From Theropithecus gelada (lineage: Eukaryota > Chordata > Mammalia > Primates > Cercopithecidae), in assembly GCF_003255815.1 (NCBI RefSeq), contig NC_037668.1, positions 82,781,915 to 82,845,914 of the forward strand: DNA of 64,000 nucleotides, in the 5' to 3' direction. The stretch's first letter is position 1. The number at the start of each line of letters is the position of its first letter. A program made the translations under genes and the position numbers. Below, in pieces: positions 46,755-57,924 of this stretch. The notes beneath the pieces are model-generated. The model made no database searches, was not told where the DNA came from, and saw only the letters and a program-made list of their open reading frames with translations.

Positions 46755-47687
46755 ATCCTGCCTTCTTATATTAATAAGAAAGATAACATAAAATAGTATT
46801 GAAGTGTTGGGACAGAGAAAAAAAAATTGTTTTTGTGGGGCGTGGCATGGAGAGATAATGGGCAATGTTTCTCAGGGCTGCTTTGAGTGGGATTAGGGGT
46901 GGCGTGGGAACCTAGAGTGGGAGAGGTCAAGTTGAAGGAGGATTTTGTGGTAAGGGGTGATATTGCAGGGTTGTTAGAAGGAGCATTTGTCTCACAGAAT
47001 GATTGGTGATGGCCTGGATACGGTTTTGAATGAATTGAGAAACTAAACAGAAGATACAAGGTCCAAATAAAAGAAGGAGAAAAATAGGTATTACAGGACT
47101 TAGAATTGGGAGGACCCAGGACATCCAATTAGAGAGTGCCCAAGGGGGTTCAGCATAATTTCTTGCTTGGTTGGCAAGTTTTTGGGCCCTATCCTTGAGT
47201 TTTTTTATGTTGTCATACACCAGGTCATATTGATTTAGGTAAAAACAACACTCTTCATTTAAAAATATACAGAGTCCTCCTTTTTCAGCAGTAAGTCAAG
47301 GCCTCGGTGGTTTTGGAGGACAACTGCAGCTAAAGAGTCAACTTGGGCCTGGAGGACTGTCAAACTTTGTGATGTGTCTGTGATGCTAGCAGAGAAGTCA
47401 TTAGAGAGGCTACAGAAGGCCGTGACAGAGGTTGAAATGCCAGCTATTGCAGTACCAAGAGGAACAGTGGAGGCAGAAAGTCCTAAACCGGCAAGCAAGG
47501 GAATTAGTGGAATAACTCTTTTTTGTCATGTCAGTGTTATGAGGGTAACACGGAGCTCTTCGGTCCCATTTGCAAATTGAATTTTGGGAGTAAGGAAAAC
47601 TAGTGTGCATGTGCCCGTCCAATTAGCAGGTAGACACATGTAGGTAGAGGATCCACAGAGGAAGAAGAGACCTTGTGCGAGGCAAAA

Positions 47688-48677
47688 CTAGAAATGCAAA
47701 GTAAAAAGATGAGAAGGAGTGCTGAAAGGGGTGTCATGTACCCAGACTCCTAGGGATCCAGCTAGGGCGGCAGCCATCAGAGGTTGTAATGGGGACCAAT
47801 GGGTTAACTGCGTAGAGGGGGAGGTTCGATTTTCATGGTGTATGAGAAAACATTGAGTGTCTAGAAGCAACCTTTCACTGTTATTTTCGGGGCTGGGTAT
47901 AAGTAAACAAGAAGAGGGCCTGGGAGGAGAGTCTGATGAGCAAAGGGAAGGTAGCCAAGGATGGAGTGAAATACAGGGTAGGTGTCTTCCTAAGCAATAA
48001 TTACTGCTAATATTTTTAAGTTTGCCAGTATTGATAGAGAGCTTATCTGTAATACGGAGCTGGAAGGTTCCAGTTGTTTCAGTGATGTGTGTAGTTGGGC
48101 TTTGGAGATGAAGAGTAAAGGAACATTGAGAAGGTGAAAGGTTACCCAGGGGAATTCCAGTGGGTCTTTGCCGAGAGATACATAAAGGAGCAGCCACAGG
48201 AATAGTAGTTTGTGTTGTGAGAGGTCCAAATATGGGGGGAGTAGAGTTGATATAAGGAGAAAGGTTTTTTAAGTAAGTGCAGAGGAGGGCGGCAGCTTGC
48301 TGATGTGAAATGTCTGGGGAGGTCTTGCTGGATCTGTCTAGAAAGTAAATGAGTTCTTCAGGAGAGTAAAAGTGAGGGCTGCTAAAGGAAGTTTGGAGGC
48401 GTAGGGAGATAGGAGATGTTGCCCAGTCTGTATGTAAGGCGAGGATAGCTGTGTAGGCACTGGAAGAAAGGGAAATGCAAAACCAGTCGTTGTTCACTAA
48501 GGAGGGATTAGAAACAGCTAGGAGAGAAAGGGTAACATTGATAGTGTGGTGGAGATAGCTGGGGAGAGGCAGAGGGTGGCATAAGAATGGGAATGAGAAT
48601 AAAAGTGAGTATAAAAGTAAAGAATAGAACTTCATCAGGGCGGAAGTGTTGGAGGGTGCCCTGCCAGCAAAGATCAT
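47688..48677 (-). pseudogene. HERV-H env, surface-subunit frame (329 codons), broken downstream
   Basis: Open frame that begins MIFAGRAPSN, has a hydrophobic leader near residues 17-36, several N-x-S/T sites and ends at a stop before the transmembrane subunit. It matches the HERV-H env surface region. The continuation in other frames (47259-47498, with a heptad-like stretch; 46927-47220, with a hydrophobic anchor) is the transmembrane subunit, separated by stops or frameshifts. It is a retroviral remnant without a complete env frame. The long frame is probably chance survival. Confidence 0.85.
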
Positions 48678-48970
48678 CTATCCACTCTAAGAGGGAGTGA
48701 AGAGTGGCGGTTTGGGGATAGCACCAGGAGATATCAGCTGTGATGACTTGGAGAAACAGTGTAAACCGGCAGTGTAAACAAGAGTAGGGCATTTATAAGT
48801 AGCTGAGAACGGAGAATAGGAGTATGGCTAGACAGAAGATAGTAGGGATGACTAGTGTTGGGGCTCAGTCCAAGTAGTGGGGGTGACTGCATAAAGCCCT
48901 GTTGCAAAAAGTAGGGTAAGGACGAACAGACCTAATAGAATGAAAGGATGTATTAGACTTATAAGGGTTA

Positions 48971-49360
48971 TTACTGTTCTTCAGAAATGCGAGTGAGTTT
49001 AACGGAAGTAGGGGAGAGTACATGTGACTTCCGGGAGGAAGAGGAGAAATTAGACTGGCTGTCCGACGGACATAGCTTTATTCTGGAACGGTGAACCCAG
49101 TGGGGAGGATCCTGCAGGCGGATGGCAGTTGGGGTACTATCGATGACTAAGTAGGGTCTGATCCATCGAGGTTGTAGAGTTTGAGGGGTCAGATTCTTAA
49201 CAAGAACTGATCGTCCGGCTAGGATGTCTTCGTATGGCTGAGAATCTGGAGTAGGCAAGAGAAGATTAGCAGCCTGGCGAATTTCCTGTCTAGCCTGCTG
49301 GAGGACTGGAAGATAGTGGCCTAGAGGGCTAGTGTCTGGGATGAGGTTGGGGCCGAGCAA
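48971..49360 (-). pseudogene. HERV-H pol, integrase C-terminal remnant
   Basis: 129-codon frame with the integrase C-terminal wording 'ILAGRSVLVKNLTPQTL' and 'PHWVHRSRIKLCP', expected just upstream of env. The integrase core lies at 49360-49830 in frames with stops. Confidence 0.85.
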
Positions 49361-50039
49361 GAATGTGCGTTCATATAAAAGTTCAAGTGCACTGTACCCT
49401 GTAGCCTCTTGAGGACAGGCTCTAATTCTGAGAAGGGCAAGAGGTAAAAGTACTGTCCAGTCCTTTTTTAAGTTGGAGGCTGAGACTGGTGAGCTTTAAA
49501 AGACCATTAGTCTGTTCTACCTTTCTTGAAGATTGAGGACGGTAAGGTATAAGAAGGTTCCACTGAATACCAAGAGCCTGAGAAACTGCTTGGGTGATTT
49601 GACTAGTAAAGGCCGGCCCATTATCAGACTATATAGAGGTGGGAAGGCCAAACCGAGGAATTATGTCTGACAGAAGGGAAGAAATGACCGTGGTGGCCTT
49701 CTTAGACCCTGTGGGAAAGGCCTCTACTCATCCAGTGAAAGCGTCTACCCAGACCAAGAGGTATTTTAGTTTTCTGACTCGGGGCATGTGAGTAAAGTCA
49801 ATTTGCCAGTTCTGGGCAGGGGCAAAAGCAGGTATCCAAAGTCAAAAGTATCTAACCATGCCTAGGAAGAAAAGGAGTTGTTGTTTTGTAGAAGGTGTTG
49901 GGGTTTGAGAGATCAGTTGGACACGATTGGAAGGGAGACCACATGTGTTTTTATGAAGAATTATGCCGAGGTAGGTAACGGATGGAGTAATTTGATCTCC
50001 CGTCCTCCTGTCAGCCTGGTCTGGATGTCTTTTTATTAT

Positions 50040-51065
50040 TAATCAGCAACTGCCACTTATTGCACGTTAGTTACCACGTACCACACCACCTAGGAATGTT
50101 CCATATGTTCTTCAAGTCTTCACAACAGCTCTGGTGTTACTGGGGGGGTCCTTGCTCCCAGAACTCCCAAGATGGTGGTGGGCCGCTTCCAAAACAGCGA
50201 TGGGCCGCTTCCAAGATGGTGGCAAGCCTCGTGTTCTCTGACCTGGGGTTCTTGGCCTCACGGATTCCAAGGAATGCAATCTTGGGCCATGCGGTGAGTG
50301 TCATAGCTCTATTAGAAGCCATGGGTCATGGAAGAGAACCGTGGAACCCAGTGACTAGTGTTCAGCTCGATTAGGACAAACCCGGGCACTTAGCCGTGCA
50401 GGAATAATGGCAAGCCTTTAGCCTGAATGGGAGCAGCAATGGGCGCCTCACTGGATCAGGAGCACAGCTGACACCCTGCCGGATCCGGAGGGATGGCAGT
50501 CAGCGGCGGGCCCGCGATGGCGGCAAACAGCAGTGGCCGACAGTGAGTGAAAACTCAGCTCGAGCTGTAACAAACATGGACCAGTAGAGTGCAGTTGCAA
50601 GATTTAATAGAGTGAAAACAGAGCTCCCACACAAAGGGAGGGGACCCAAAGAGGATATCTGTTGCCGGCTCGAATGCCTGGGTTTATACCCCGATCATTG
50701 TCCCTCTTGCTGTGCTCTCAGGCAATAGATAATTGGCTATTTCTTTACCTCCTGTTTTTGCCTAATTAGCATTTTAGTGAACTCTCCTTACTATCTGATT
50801 GGTTGGGTGTGAGCTAAGTTGCAAGCTGCCTGTTTAAAAGTGGATGCGGTCACCTTCCCAGCTAGCCTTAGAGATTCTTAGTCGGCCTAGGATATCCAGC
50901 TAGTCCTGTCTCTCACTGGGAAGTAGGTCTGCTCTCTCCATTTTACAGAAAGAAAATCAGCTCAGGGAGGCCAGGTAACAAACATACCCAGTATCACTTG
51001 GCTTGTGAGTAACTGAGCCAGGATCCCACACTCAGGTCTGTGGCACTCTGGAGCTCATGCTATTT
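50040..51065 (-). repeat. MIR, split by the LTR17 insertion
   Basis: 'cttcacaacagct' (to 50130) and, after the LTR, 'ccattttacagaaagaaaatc', 'taacaaacatacccagtatc', 'tgagccaggatccca' are consecutive parts of one reverse MIR. Confidence 0.7.
50135..50915 (-). mobile_element. Solo LTR17-type LTR (HERV-W)
   Basis: In minus orientation it begins TGAGAGACAGGACTAGCTGG and ends with CCAGTAACA, 781 bases, matching the HERV-W LTR as I know it. The 4-base duplication CTGG lies on both sides (50131-50134 and 50916-50919). No internal HERV-W sequence is present. Reads U3-R-U5 from 50915 down, with the CCAAT-type word 'accaatcag' near 50800. Confidence 0.87.
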
Positions 51066-51167
51066 CCATTATCTCAGAATGCTCTGAAATTTCCATATAA
51101 ATATTGTTAATTTGGAGAAGGCTGAGCCACGAAGAGGTGGCCATGAGGGCTGAGGAGGTAGCGTGGT

Positions 51168-51404
51168 GAGTATGATGGACTTTGGAGTCAAACAAATCTG
51201 GGTTGAGCTCTGTCTATGCAATTACTAATTATATGACCTTGTGTGTATTTCTACTCTTTCTAAGCCTCAATTTCCTCATCTGTACAATAGATATAATAAT
51301 AGCATCCACTTAATAAGGCTGCTATTAGTAGAAAATAAACTAGTGCTTATAAAGCACTTAGCAAAGTGCCCAGTACAAGCAAGTACTCGATACGTATCTC
51401 TGTT
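51168..51404 (+). repeat. MIR
   Basis: 'tttggagtcaaacaaatctg', 'cctcaatttcctcatctg' and 'gcacttagcaaagtgccc' are in MIR order. Confidence 0.8.
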
Positions 51405-51589
51405 TTTACTACTAAGCATATGTGCTCAGCAATTATAAAATTGTAATATAGATGAGTTGCATCTAGACACATGTACATTATAGCAATGTACATCATTGTC
51501 ACCTTTCCAATCCCACTGCACATCATCTATCTCTGGTCCTGGACTACGTCAGCAACCTCTTAATAGATTCCTGGCCTCAAATTCCTCTC

Positions 51590-51780
51590 CCTTTGGTAAG
51601 CCAGCCTACATATGCTGACAGGCTGATCTCCCTAACACCTAGTTCTGATTATGCATTACGATGCATCATCCCCCTGCTGAAATACTGTCTTCAAAGTAAG
51701 TCCAAGTTTCTCTTCTTGGCGTTCAGGGGCTTGTATATGATATAGCCCCAAATTCCTGCTCCCACCTTGTCCCCACTATT
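51590..51780. repeat. L2-like fragment
   Basis: 'ccccctgctgaaatactg' and 'aagtccaagtttctcttc' resemble the L2 3' end. Confidence 0.45.
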
Positions 51781-52089
51781 GTCCCACCTTGCTTGTCCCA
51801 CCTGCTCCCACCTTGACCCACCTAGTCCCCTCTATGTGGGCTCTGGTTCCAGTTGAACTGAATTGTGGGCTTTTATTTATGGACACAGTTCCTCCTGCAT
51901 TTTCTCCATCCAAAAATGGCCACCTGTCTCCACACACCTGCCCTCAAATTGGCTTGCTGTCAAATATTTTCAGTGACCCAATACTGCTTCTCTCATGAAA
52001 CGTTTCCTGCCATCCCCAAAGAGATGTGAGCAACTTATTCCTTTGAATACATTTTGCCTTTATTTTTTAAATTATAATGGTGTATGAAA

Positions 52090-52240
52090 AGAGCTTAGGT
52101 TTTGCCACCAGATAGACCTGGGTTCAAGTTCTGAGTCTTCCTTTTATTAGGTATCATGTCCCTGAGATTAAATTCCTTGTCTGTAAGTTGGGGGTAATAA
52201 AGTCCTTTTCCTGTGGTGTCTGTGAATACTAAATGAGACT
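52090..52240 (+). repeat. MIR-like fragment
   Basis: 'agatagacctgggttcaag' and 'ttccttgtctgtaagttggg' follow the MIR order. Confidence 0.65.
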
Positions 52241-52364
52241 AAGGCACAGAAGGCCCCCTGCTGGAGACTTCAGTGTCTGTCTCTCTCCTCTTCCCTGCGT
52301 GGGTAACATGTTTTATGTTCCCTATTTGTTGAGAGTAGGGACTTCACCTTAATCACCTTTGTAT

Positions 52365-52661
52365 TTCTTTCTTTCTTTTTGAGACAGGGTCTTACTCTGT
52401 CACCTAGGCTGGAGTGCAGTGGCGCAATCTCGGTTCACTGCAACCTCTGCCCTCTGGGTTCAAGCGATTCTCCTGCCTCAGCCTCCAGAGTAGCTGGGAT
52501 TACAGGTGCCCGCCACCATGCCCGCCTAATTTTTGTATTTCAGTAGAGATGGGGCTTCACCATGTTGGCCAGGCTGGTCTCGAACTCCTGACCTCAGGTG
52601 ATCCGCCCACTTCAGCCTCCCAAAGTGCTGGGATTACAGACGTGAGGCACTGTGCCCGGCC
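52365..52661 (-). repeat. Alu (S-like), full length, minus
   Basis: 'gagacagggtcttactctg' after the T-rich tail and 'gtgaggcactgtgcccggcc' at the right. CCTTTGTATTTCT occurs before and after it. Confidence 0.93.
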
Positions 52662-53149
52662 TACCTTTGTATTTCTCACAGTGCTTAGAATAGTACTTTC
52701 TACCCAGATGCTCAGTAAATACATTTTGGATTGAACTAGCTACCACTTACTAGCTAAGTGTGCTCCGTTTGCTTAACCTCTTTCAGCATTCCTTTTCTTG
52801 TCCTTAGAGTTAGTGACATTAAATATAAGTCTTTATGTTTTTTCCAGCTGTGTCATTTTTTCATTCATGTGTTAGGTGGTCTCCTAGGTGCTAGGGATGC
52901 AATGGTGAGTAAGTCAGGTAACCTATAACTAGAACTCTGTTCCATAGTAATGAAAACTCAGCCTAGCACTGGTCCCAGAGTGTGGACTAGCAGGGCTAGT
53001 AGAGGCAGATGTTGGCATTAGTGAGAATGTGTGTAGCAGCTTGAAAGGGTCAGAGCCTCTAGGAATAAAGCATTCTTTCATTGTAGGTAGAAAACCAATT
53101 GTTTCCCTTGGCTTAGTGTGTCACATTGTACAGGCTGTTCTTAGAACCT

Positions 53150-53290
53150 GTAATGAGATAGAATTTATATATCATAAAATTCACCTGTTCAAAGTGTACA
53201 ATTCAATACTTCTTTAGTATATTTACAGAGTTGTGCAACCATCACCATATCTAATTTTAGGACAGTTTCATCCCCCACATAAACCAGCAT
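53150..53290 (-). repeat. Old L1 3'-UTR fragment, minus
   Basis: 'cataaaattcacctgttc', 'gtgcaaccatcaccatat', a familiar reverse L1M wording. Confidence 0.65.
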
Positions 53291-53757
53291 GTTTATTTTT
53301 TTTTAACTTTTAAGTTCAGGGGTACAGGTGCAGGTCTGTTACATAGGTAAACTTGTGTCATAGGGTTTGTTGTACAGGTTATTTCATCACCCAGATATCA
53401 AGCTTAGTACTCATTAGTCGTTTTTCCTGATCCTCTTCCTCCTCTCACCCTCCAACAGGCCCCAGTGTGTGTTGTTCCCCTCTATGTGTCCATGTGTTCT
53501 CACTATTTAGATTATTTAGTTCCCACTTGAAAGTGAAAACATGTGGTATTTGGTTGTCTGTTTCTGTGTTACTTTGGTAAGAATAGTGGTCTCCAGCTCC
53601 ATCCATGTCCCTGCAAAGGACATGATCGTGTTTTTTTATATGGCTGCATAGTATTCCATGGTGTATATGGACCACATTTTCCTATCCAGTCTATCATTGA
53701 TGGGCATTTAGATTGATTCCATGTCTTTGCTATTGTGAATAGCAGCACATTTATATT
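53291..53757 (-). mobile_element. L1PA/L1PB-type 3' end, minus, 5' truncated
   Basis: 'taagttcaggggtacaggtg', 'ctccatccatgtccctgc' and 'gcatagtattccatggtg' are the reverse of the primate L1 3' UTR and ORF2 end. Confidence 0.88.
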
Positions 53758-54541
53758 TGTGAAACAGGCTGAGTTAATACCTTTGCCCAAATCAAGTCCT
53801 AGCTTTCTTCACCAGCACAGTAATGTTGCTCAGCTAGTTATGAAGATGATAGGTTGAACAATCATAGTATGATTCTCAAGTAAGTGGGCTGGAAACTTAA
53901 CGTCAACCCAAGATCCTCTGGGCAGACTCCCCAGCCAAATTAAAGGCAGACACCCCAGCTAACTTAATCTTCGTTACATGCAGCAACAATCCTATCAGCC
54001 TTTTGCCCAACCAGCTTCAGTGCTCTCTTCCAAGGACAAATTCCTTCTGCTGGCAGTCACAGGCTAACCTAATTGCGGCCCCGCCTCTCCTCTCATTATT
54101 CCTCACATGTGCTCTTACATCCCCTCCCCCACAAACTCCACTCACACCAGTTATCTCTCTGTCCTGTCTTCAAGTGTGCTCTTGCAACAAGGAAACCCTC
54201 TCCTGATCCTGCCTCCCTCCCTCTCCATCCCACCCATTGTTGCAAAAGCATACCTTGGCCTAAGTCAGGTCCTACCTTTTCTCACCAGCACAGTAATATT
54301 GCTCAACTAGTTTGTGAAGACGACAGGGTTGAGAAATCATAATGTGGAAATACACCTTAATTTGATCTTTAGTATTCATTTGGTAAATTGGCCTGAACAT
54401 GTAATAACCCTGGATGTCCCCTGGGAAGACTCTGCTAAAGGCAAACACCTCAGCTAAGTCAGTCTTCTCCAGGTGCCCCAAGGATCCTATCATCTCCTGG
54501 TCCAGCCATCATCTCATACCTTCTCTTAAAGACAAGTTCTT

Positions 54542-54836
54542 GGCCGGGCACAATGGCTCATGCCTGTAATCCCAGCACTTTGGGAGGCCGAGGTAGGAGG
54601 ATCATTTGAGGTCAGGAGTTCGAGACCAGCCTGGCCAACATGGTGAAACCCTGTCTCTACTAAAAATACAAAAATTAGCTGGGCGTGGTGGCACATGTCT
54701 GTAGTCCTAGTTACTAGGGAGGCTGAGGCAGGAGAATTGCTTGAACCTGGGAGGCAGAGGTTGCAGTGAGCCAAGATCCCACCACACTGTGACCAGCCTG
54801 GGCAACAGAGCGAGACTCCATCTAAAACAAACAAAT
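54542..54836 (+). repeat. Alu (S-like), full length
   Basis: Flanked by AAAGACAAGTTCTT and AAAGACAAGTTCCTT. Confidence 0.93.
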
Positions 54837-54990
54837 ATATAAAAAAGACAAGTTCCTTGGCTGAGGGGTGGCCATACTGGCTGCTCCCACTTCCTTGCTC
54901 CTTGCCCACAGCAGCCTTGCTTCAGCTGCTGTGACTCGCTGCTAATCGCTGGCTTCTAGGCCACCAATGGCTTTAGAATTGCTAGACCCA

Positions 54991-55302
54991 GGCCAGGCAC
55001 GGTGGCTCGAGCCTGTAATCCTAGCACTTTGGGAGGCCGAGGCGGGCGGATCATGAGGTTGGGAGATCGAGACCATCCTGGCTAACACAGTGAAACCCCA
55101 TCTCTATTAAAAATACAAAAAATTAGCCGGGCGTGGCGGCAGGCGCCTGTGGTCCCAGCTACTCGGGAGGCTGAGGCAGGAGAATGGCATGAACCCAGAA
55201 GGCAGAGCCTGCAGCGAGCCAAGATTGCATCGCTGCACTCCAGACTGGGTGATAGAGCGAGACTCCATCTCAAAAAAAAGAAAAAAGAAAAAAGAAAAAA
55301 AA
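54991..55302 (+). repeat. Alu (Y-like), full length
   Basis: Flanked by AGAATTGCTAGACCCA and AGAATTGCTAGATCCA. The tail has repeated AAAAAAG units. Confidence 0.93.
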
Positions 55303-55887
55303 GAATTGCTAGATCCAGTGGGCTCTTGTCAGTCCTCCCACCTGCCCTCTCAGTCCCCTCTCTCCTCCTGAAACCCTGTCCTCCCATGCTCTGTGAACAG
55401 CAGCCTCCTTCCATCAGTCTGACCCCTTGGCCCCATGCCTGTCTCTGCCCCTACCCCAGCCCCAGCCTTGGTGTGGCTCAGGGTCCCCTCCTTGCCCATT
55501 GCTCTCCGAAAACTTGCCATCCCCCACTCCTGGTCTGACCTCACTCATCACCTACATGCAGAAGCTCCCAAACCTGTCTAGGCAGCAAGTCTAGCAGACA
55601 GAAATGTAGTTTTCAAGTAAGACGCCTTGGCACTGATCTTCTCAGTTCCGTGAAGAGTCTCAAGAGTCAGCTCTGTTTGGGTTACAGCTCTCTCAGTCCC
55701 ACGTTTTACAAACGTCCCTTCAGATTCCAGTCTCTTTGGTTTGTCTGTTTACATCCTGTGAATTCTTTGAGACCCAGCTTCTGTTTTGCTCTCAGGAGGC
55801 CTGCCCTGATGTCCTGACCCACACTGATTCTACAGTAGAGTCTACAGAATGATCCTGAGTCCCTGCTGGTGCTGGGAGTGTCTGCCC

Positions 55888-56035
55888 TTCATTTCATCCT
55901 TACCACAATCCTGTGAGTTTCGTGGAATTCCCCGCATCTCCCTTTTTTTTTCAGGTGAGGAAATTAAAGTTGAGAGACACTAAGCAACTGACCCAGGCTT
56001 CCATGGCAGAATGAGGATTCAGGTCGAGCCTGTCT
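55888..56035 (-). repeat. MIR, minus orientation
   Basis: 'accacaatcctgtgagttt', 'gtgaggaaattaaagttg', 'gcaactgacccaggcttcc' in reverse-MIR order. Confidence 0.65.
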
Positions 56036-56104
56036 GTTAACCCCATCCCTTTCCATCACATTTTTATGTCTACCTAGCGTGGGCCTGGCTAGCAGGGGCT
56101 CTTG

Positions 56105-56262
56105 AAGTAGAGCTTCTCAAATGCAACTGCACCTGTGCATCTTGCTAAGATGTGGATTCTGATGCAGGACGTCTGGGTGGGGGCTGAGACTCTGCATTTC
56201 AAACAAGTCCCCAAGTCATTCCAATGCTGCTGGCCTGCAAAGTACAATCTGAGAAGCAGGAG
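56105..56262. repeat. MER5A-like hAT DNA transposon
   Basis: 'gcatcttgctaagatgtgg', 'tctgcatttcaaacaagtcc', 'caatgctgctggcctgcaa' match MER5A. Confidence 0.75.
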
Positions 56263-56500
56263 TTCAGGATCGCCCCCCATCCCCTGCCCCCGTCATTTTA
56301 CAGCAGAAGAAATTGAGGTTGTTGAAGTCAAGTGACTTACTTCAAGCCACATAGCATGTTAGTGGAAGAGGCAGGATTCAGACATGGGAACACTAATTTG
56401 CAGTCCAGAGCCTTGCCTTTACCATGTGTGCCAGTTCCTAGGCTATTGTCTCTTTGCTCCAACCCCACCCTTCTACACTTAGCTTTGGATGCTGGGGTTG

Positions 56501-56867
56501 TGCTATGGACTGAATGTTTGTGTCCCTCCCCAAATCCATATGTTGAAGCCTAATCCTCAGTGGGATGGAATTAGGAGGTGGGGAGGTAATGAGGTCATGA
56601 GGGTGAAACCCTCATGAGTGGGATTAGTGCTTTATAAGAGACAAGAGAGAGCTTGCATCCTCGTGTTCTGCAATCCACTGCATGAGGATACAACGAGAAG
56701 ACGGCTGTCTGTAAAGAAGAGTGTCCTCATCAGACACTAGATCAGCTGGCACCTTGATCTTGGACTTCTCAGCCTCCATAACTGTGAAAAATAAATGTTA
56801 TTTGAGACACCCCTTCTGTGGTATTTTGTAGCCCAAAGAGACTAAGTAGCCCAAAGAGACTAAGACA
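56501..56867 (+). mobile_element. MaLR-type solo LTR (MST/MLT1-like)
   Basis: Begins 'tgctatggactgaatgtttg' and ends 'gactaagaca', with a poly(A) signal in 'gaaaaataaatg'. The 5-base flanks GGTTG and GGCTG differ by one base and are probably its duplication. An 18-base unit, 'tagcccaaagagactaag', occurs twice in tandem near its end. Confidence 0.72.
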
Positions 56868-56946
56868 GGCTGGGATTGTGCAAACCATATTTTCCTGCTT
56901 TGCCCACTGGCCCCATGTTAGGATCTGTGCATGTGCTCAAGATGAG

Positions 56947-56956
56947 AGAGAGAGAA

Positions 56957-56993
<37 letters not shown>
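56947..56993 (+). repeat. GA dinucleotide repeat
   Basis: GAGAGA tract with one AAAGTG interruption. Confidence 0.9.
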
Positions 56994-56995
<2 letters not shown>

Positions 56996-57265
56996 CACTC
57001 AGCTACCTGCTAGACAGGGGAGGAGGGATGTCTAGTTTCCTCTTCCTGGGTGCATCACCCAGCAACACTGCCATTGCAGTAGCATTGCCTTTCTGTAACA
57101 GCAACTGGATCCAGTTTGCAGTTTTCCCAGTCCTTGCAGAACCATCCTCATCACCATCAGCCTCAAAGGCACCAGGACCAGCCAACCAGGACGCCTTCAG
57201 CAGGGGTTGGGTTCCAGACCCCCAAGAATCTCCTTTAGCACTTACTTTTAATAATTCCAACCTCA

Positions 57266-57544
57266 GGCCGGGCGCGGTGGCTCAAGCCTGTAATCCCAGC
57301 ACTTTGGGAGGCCGAGATGGGCGGATCACGAGGTCAGGAGATCGAGACCATCCTGGCTAACACGGTGAAACCCCGTCTCTACTAAGAAATACAAAAAATA
57401 GCCGGGCGAGGTGGCAGCGCCTGTAGTCCCAGCTACTCGGGAGGCTGAGGCCGGAGAATGGCGTGAACCCGGGAGGCGGAGCTTGCAGTGAGCTGAGATC
57501 TGGCCACTGCACTCCAGCCTGGGCGACAGCGCGAGACTCCATCT

Positions 57545-57586
<42 letters not shown>
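57266..57586 (+). repeat. AluYR-type, full length, long pure A-tail
   Basis: 'ggctcaagcctg' and 'gagctgagatctggcc' wording. The tail of about 41 A and the perfect duplication TAATAATTCCAACCTC (57249-57264, 57587-57602) suggest a young insertion. Confidence 0.94.
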
Positions 57587-57588
<2 letters not shown>

Positions 57589-57899
57589 ATAATTCCAACC
57601 TCTTCCCTTCGTCCCCCAAACCCAGGAATGGAGGCAGTTTCTTGCACTTGCCACCTCCATGATATTTAAGTGTTTAATTCTTGACTTTTCTGCTACCGAG
57701 TCAGCAATTTAAACCTAGCTTACATTTCTCTATACTCTCTGTTAAAACAACTGGACCTTGACTAACATACTCTATGATCTGTTAATTTAAAAATAAACAA
57801 AATATCCCCCCTAGACTCTGAATTATTGGAAGGCAGCCACTGGGTCATTGTGATGAGTCCAGCCTCTGTCAGAGTGAGAGCCTGATGTATAGTAGCAAA

Positions 57900-57923
57900 C
57901 GCACACACACACACACACACACA
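57900..57923 (+). repeat. CA dinucleotide repeat
   Basis: About 12 CA units. Confidence 0.88.
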
Positions 57924-57924
57924 C

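Larger units (their letters stand above)
46755..50035 (-). mobile_element. HERV-H internal region, 5' truncated (partial RT, integrase, env)
   Basis: Reading the minus strand from 50035 down: a short RT-like piece (about 49835-50010), the integrase core and C-terminus (about 48960-49830), then env SU and TM up to the LTR. Primer-binding site, gag, protease, most of RT and the 5' LTR are absent. RNase H is missing too: the RT piece runs straight into the integrase core (with DFTH, SDNGPAF and KVEQTNG, the three acidic positions). Stop codons interrupt it, so it cannot make an active protein. Confidence 0.85.
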
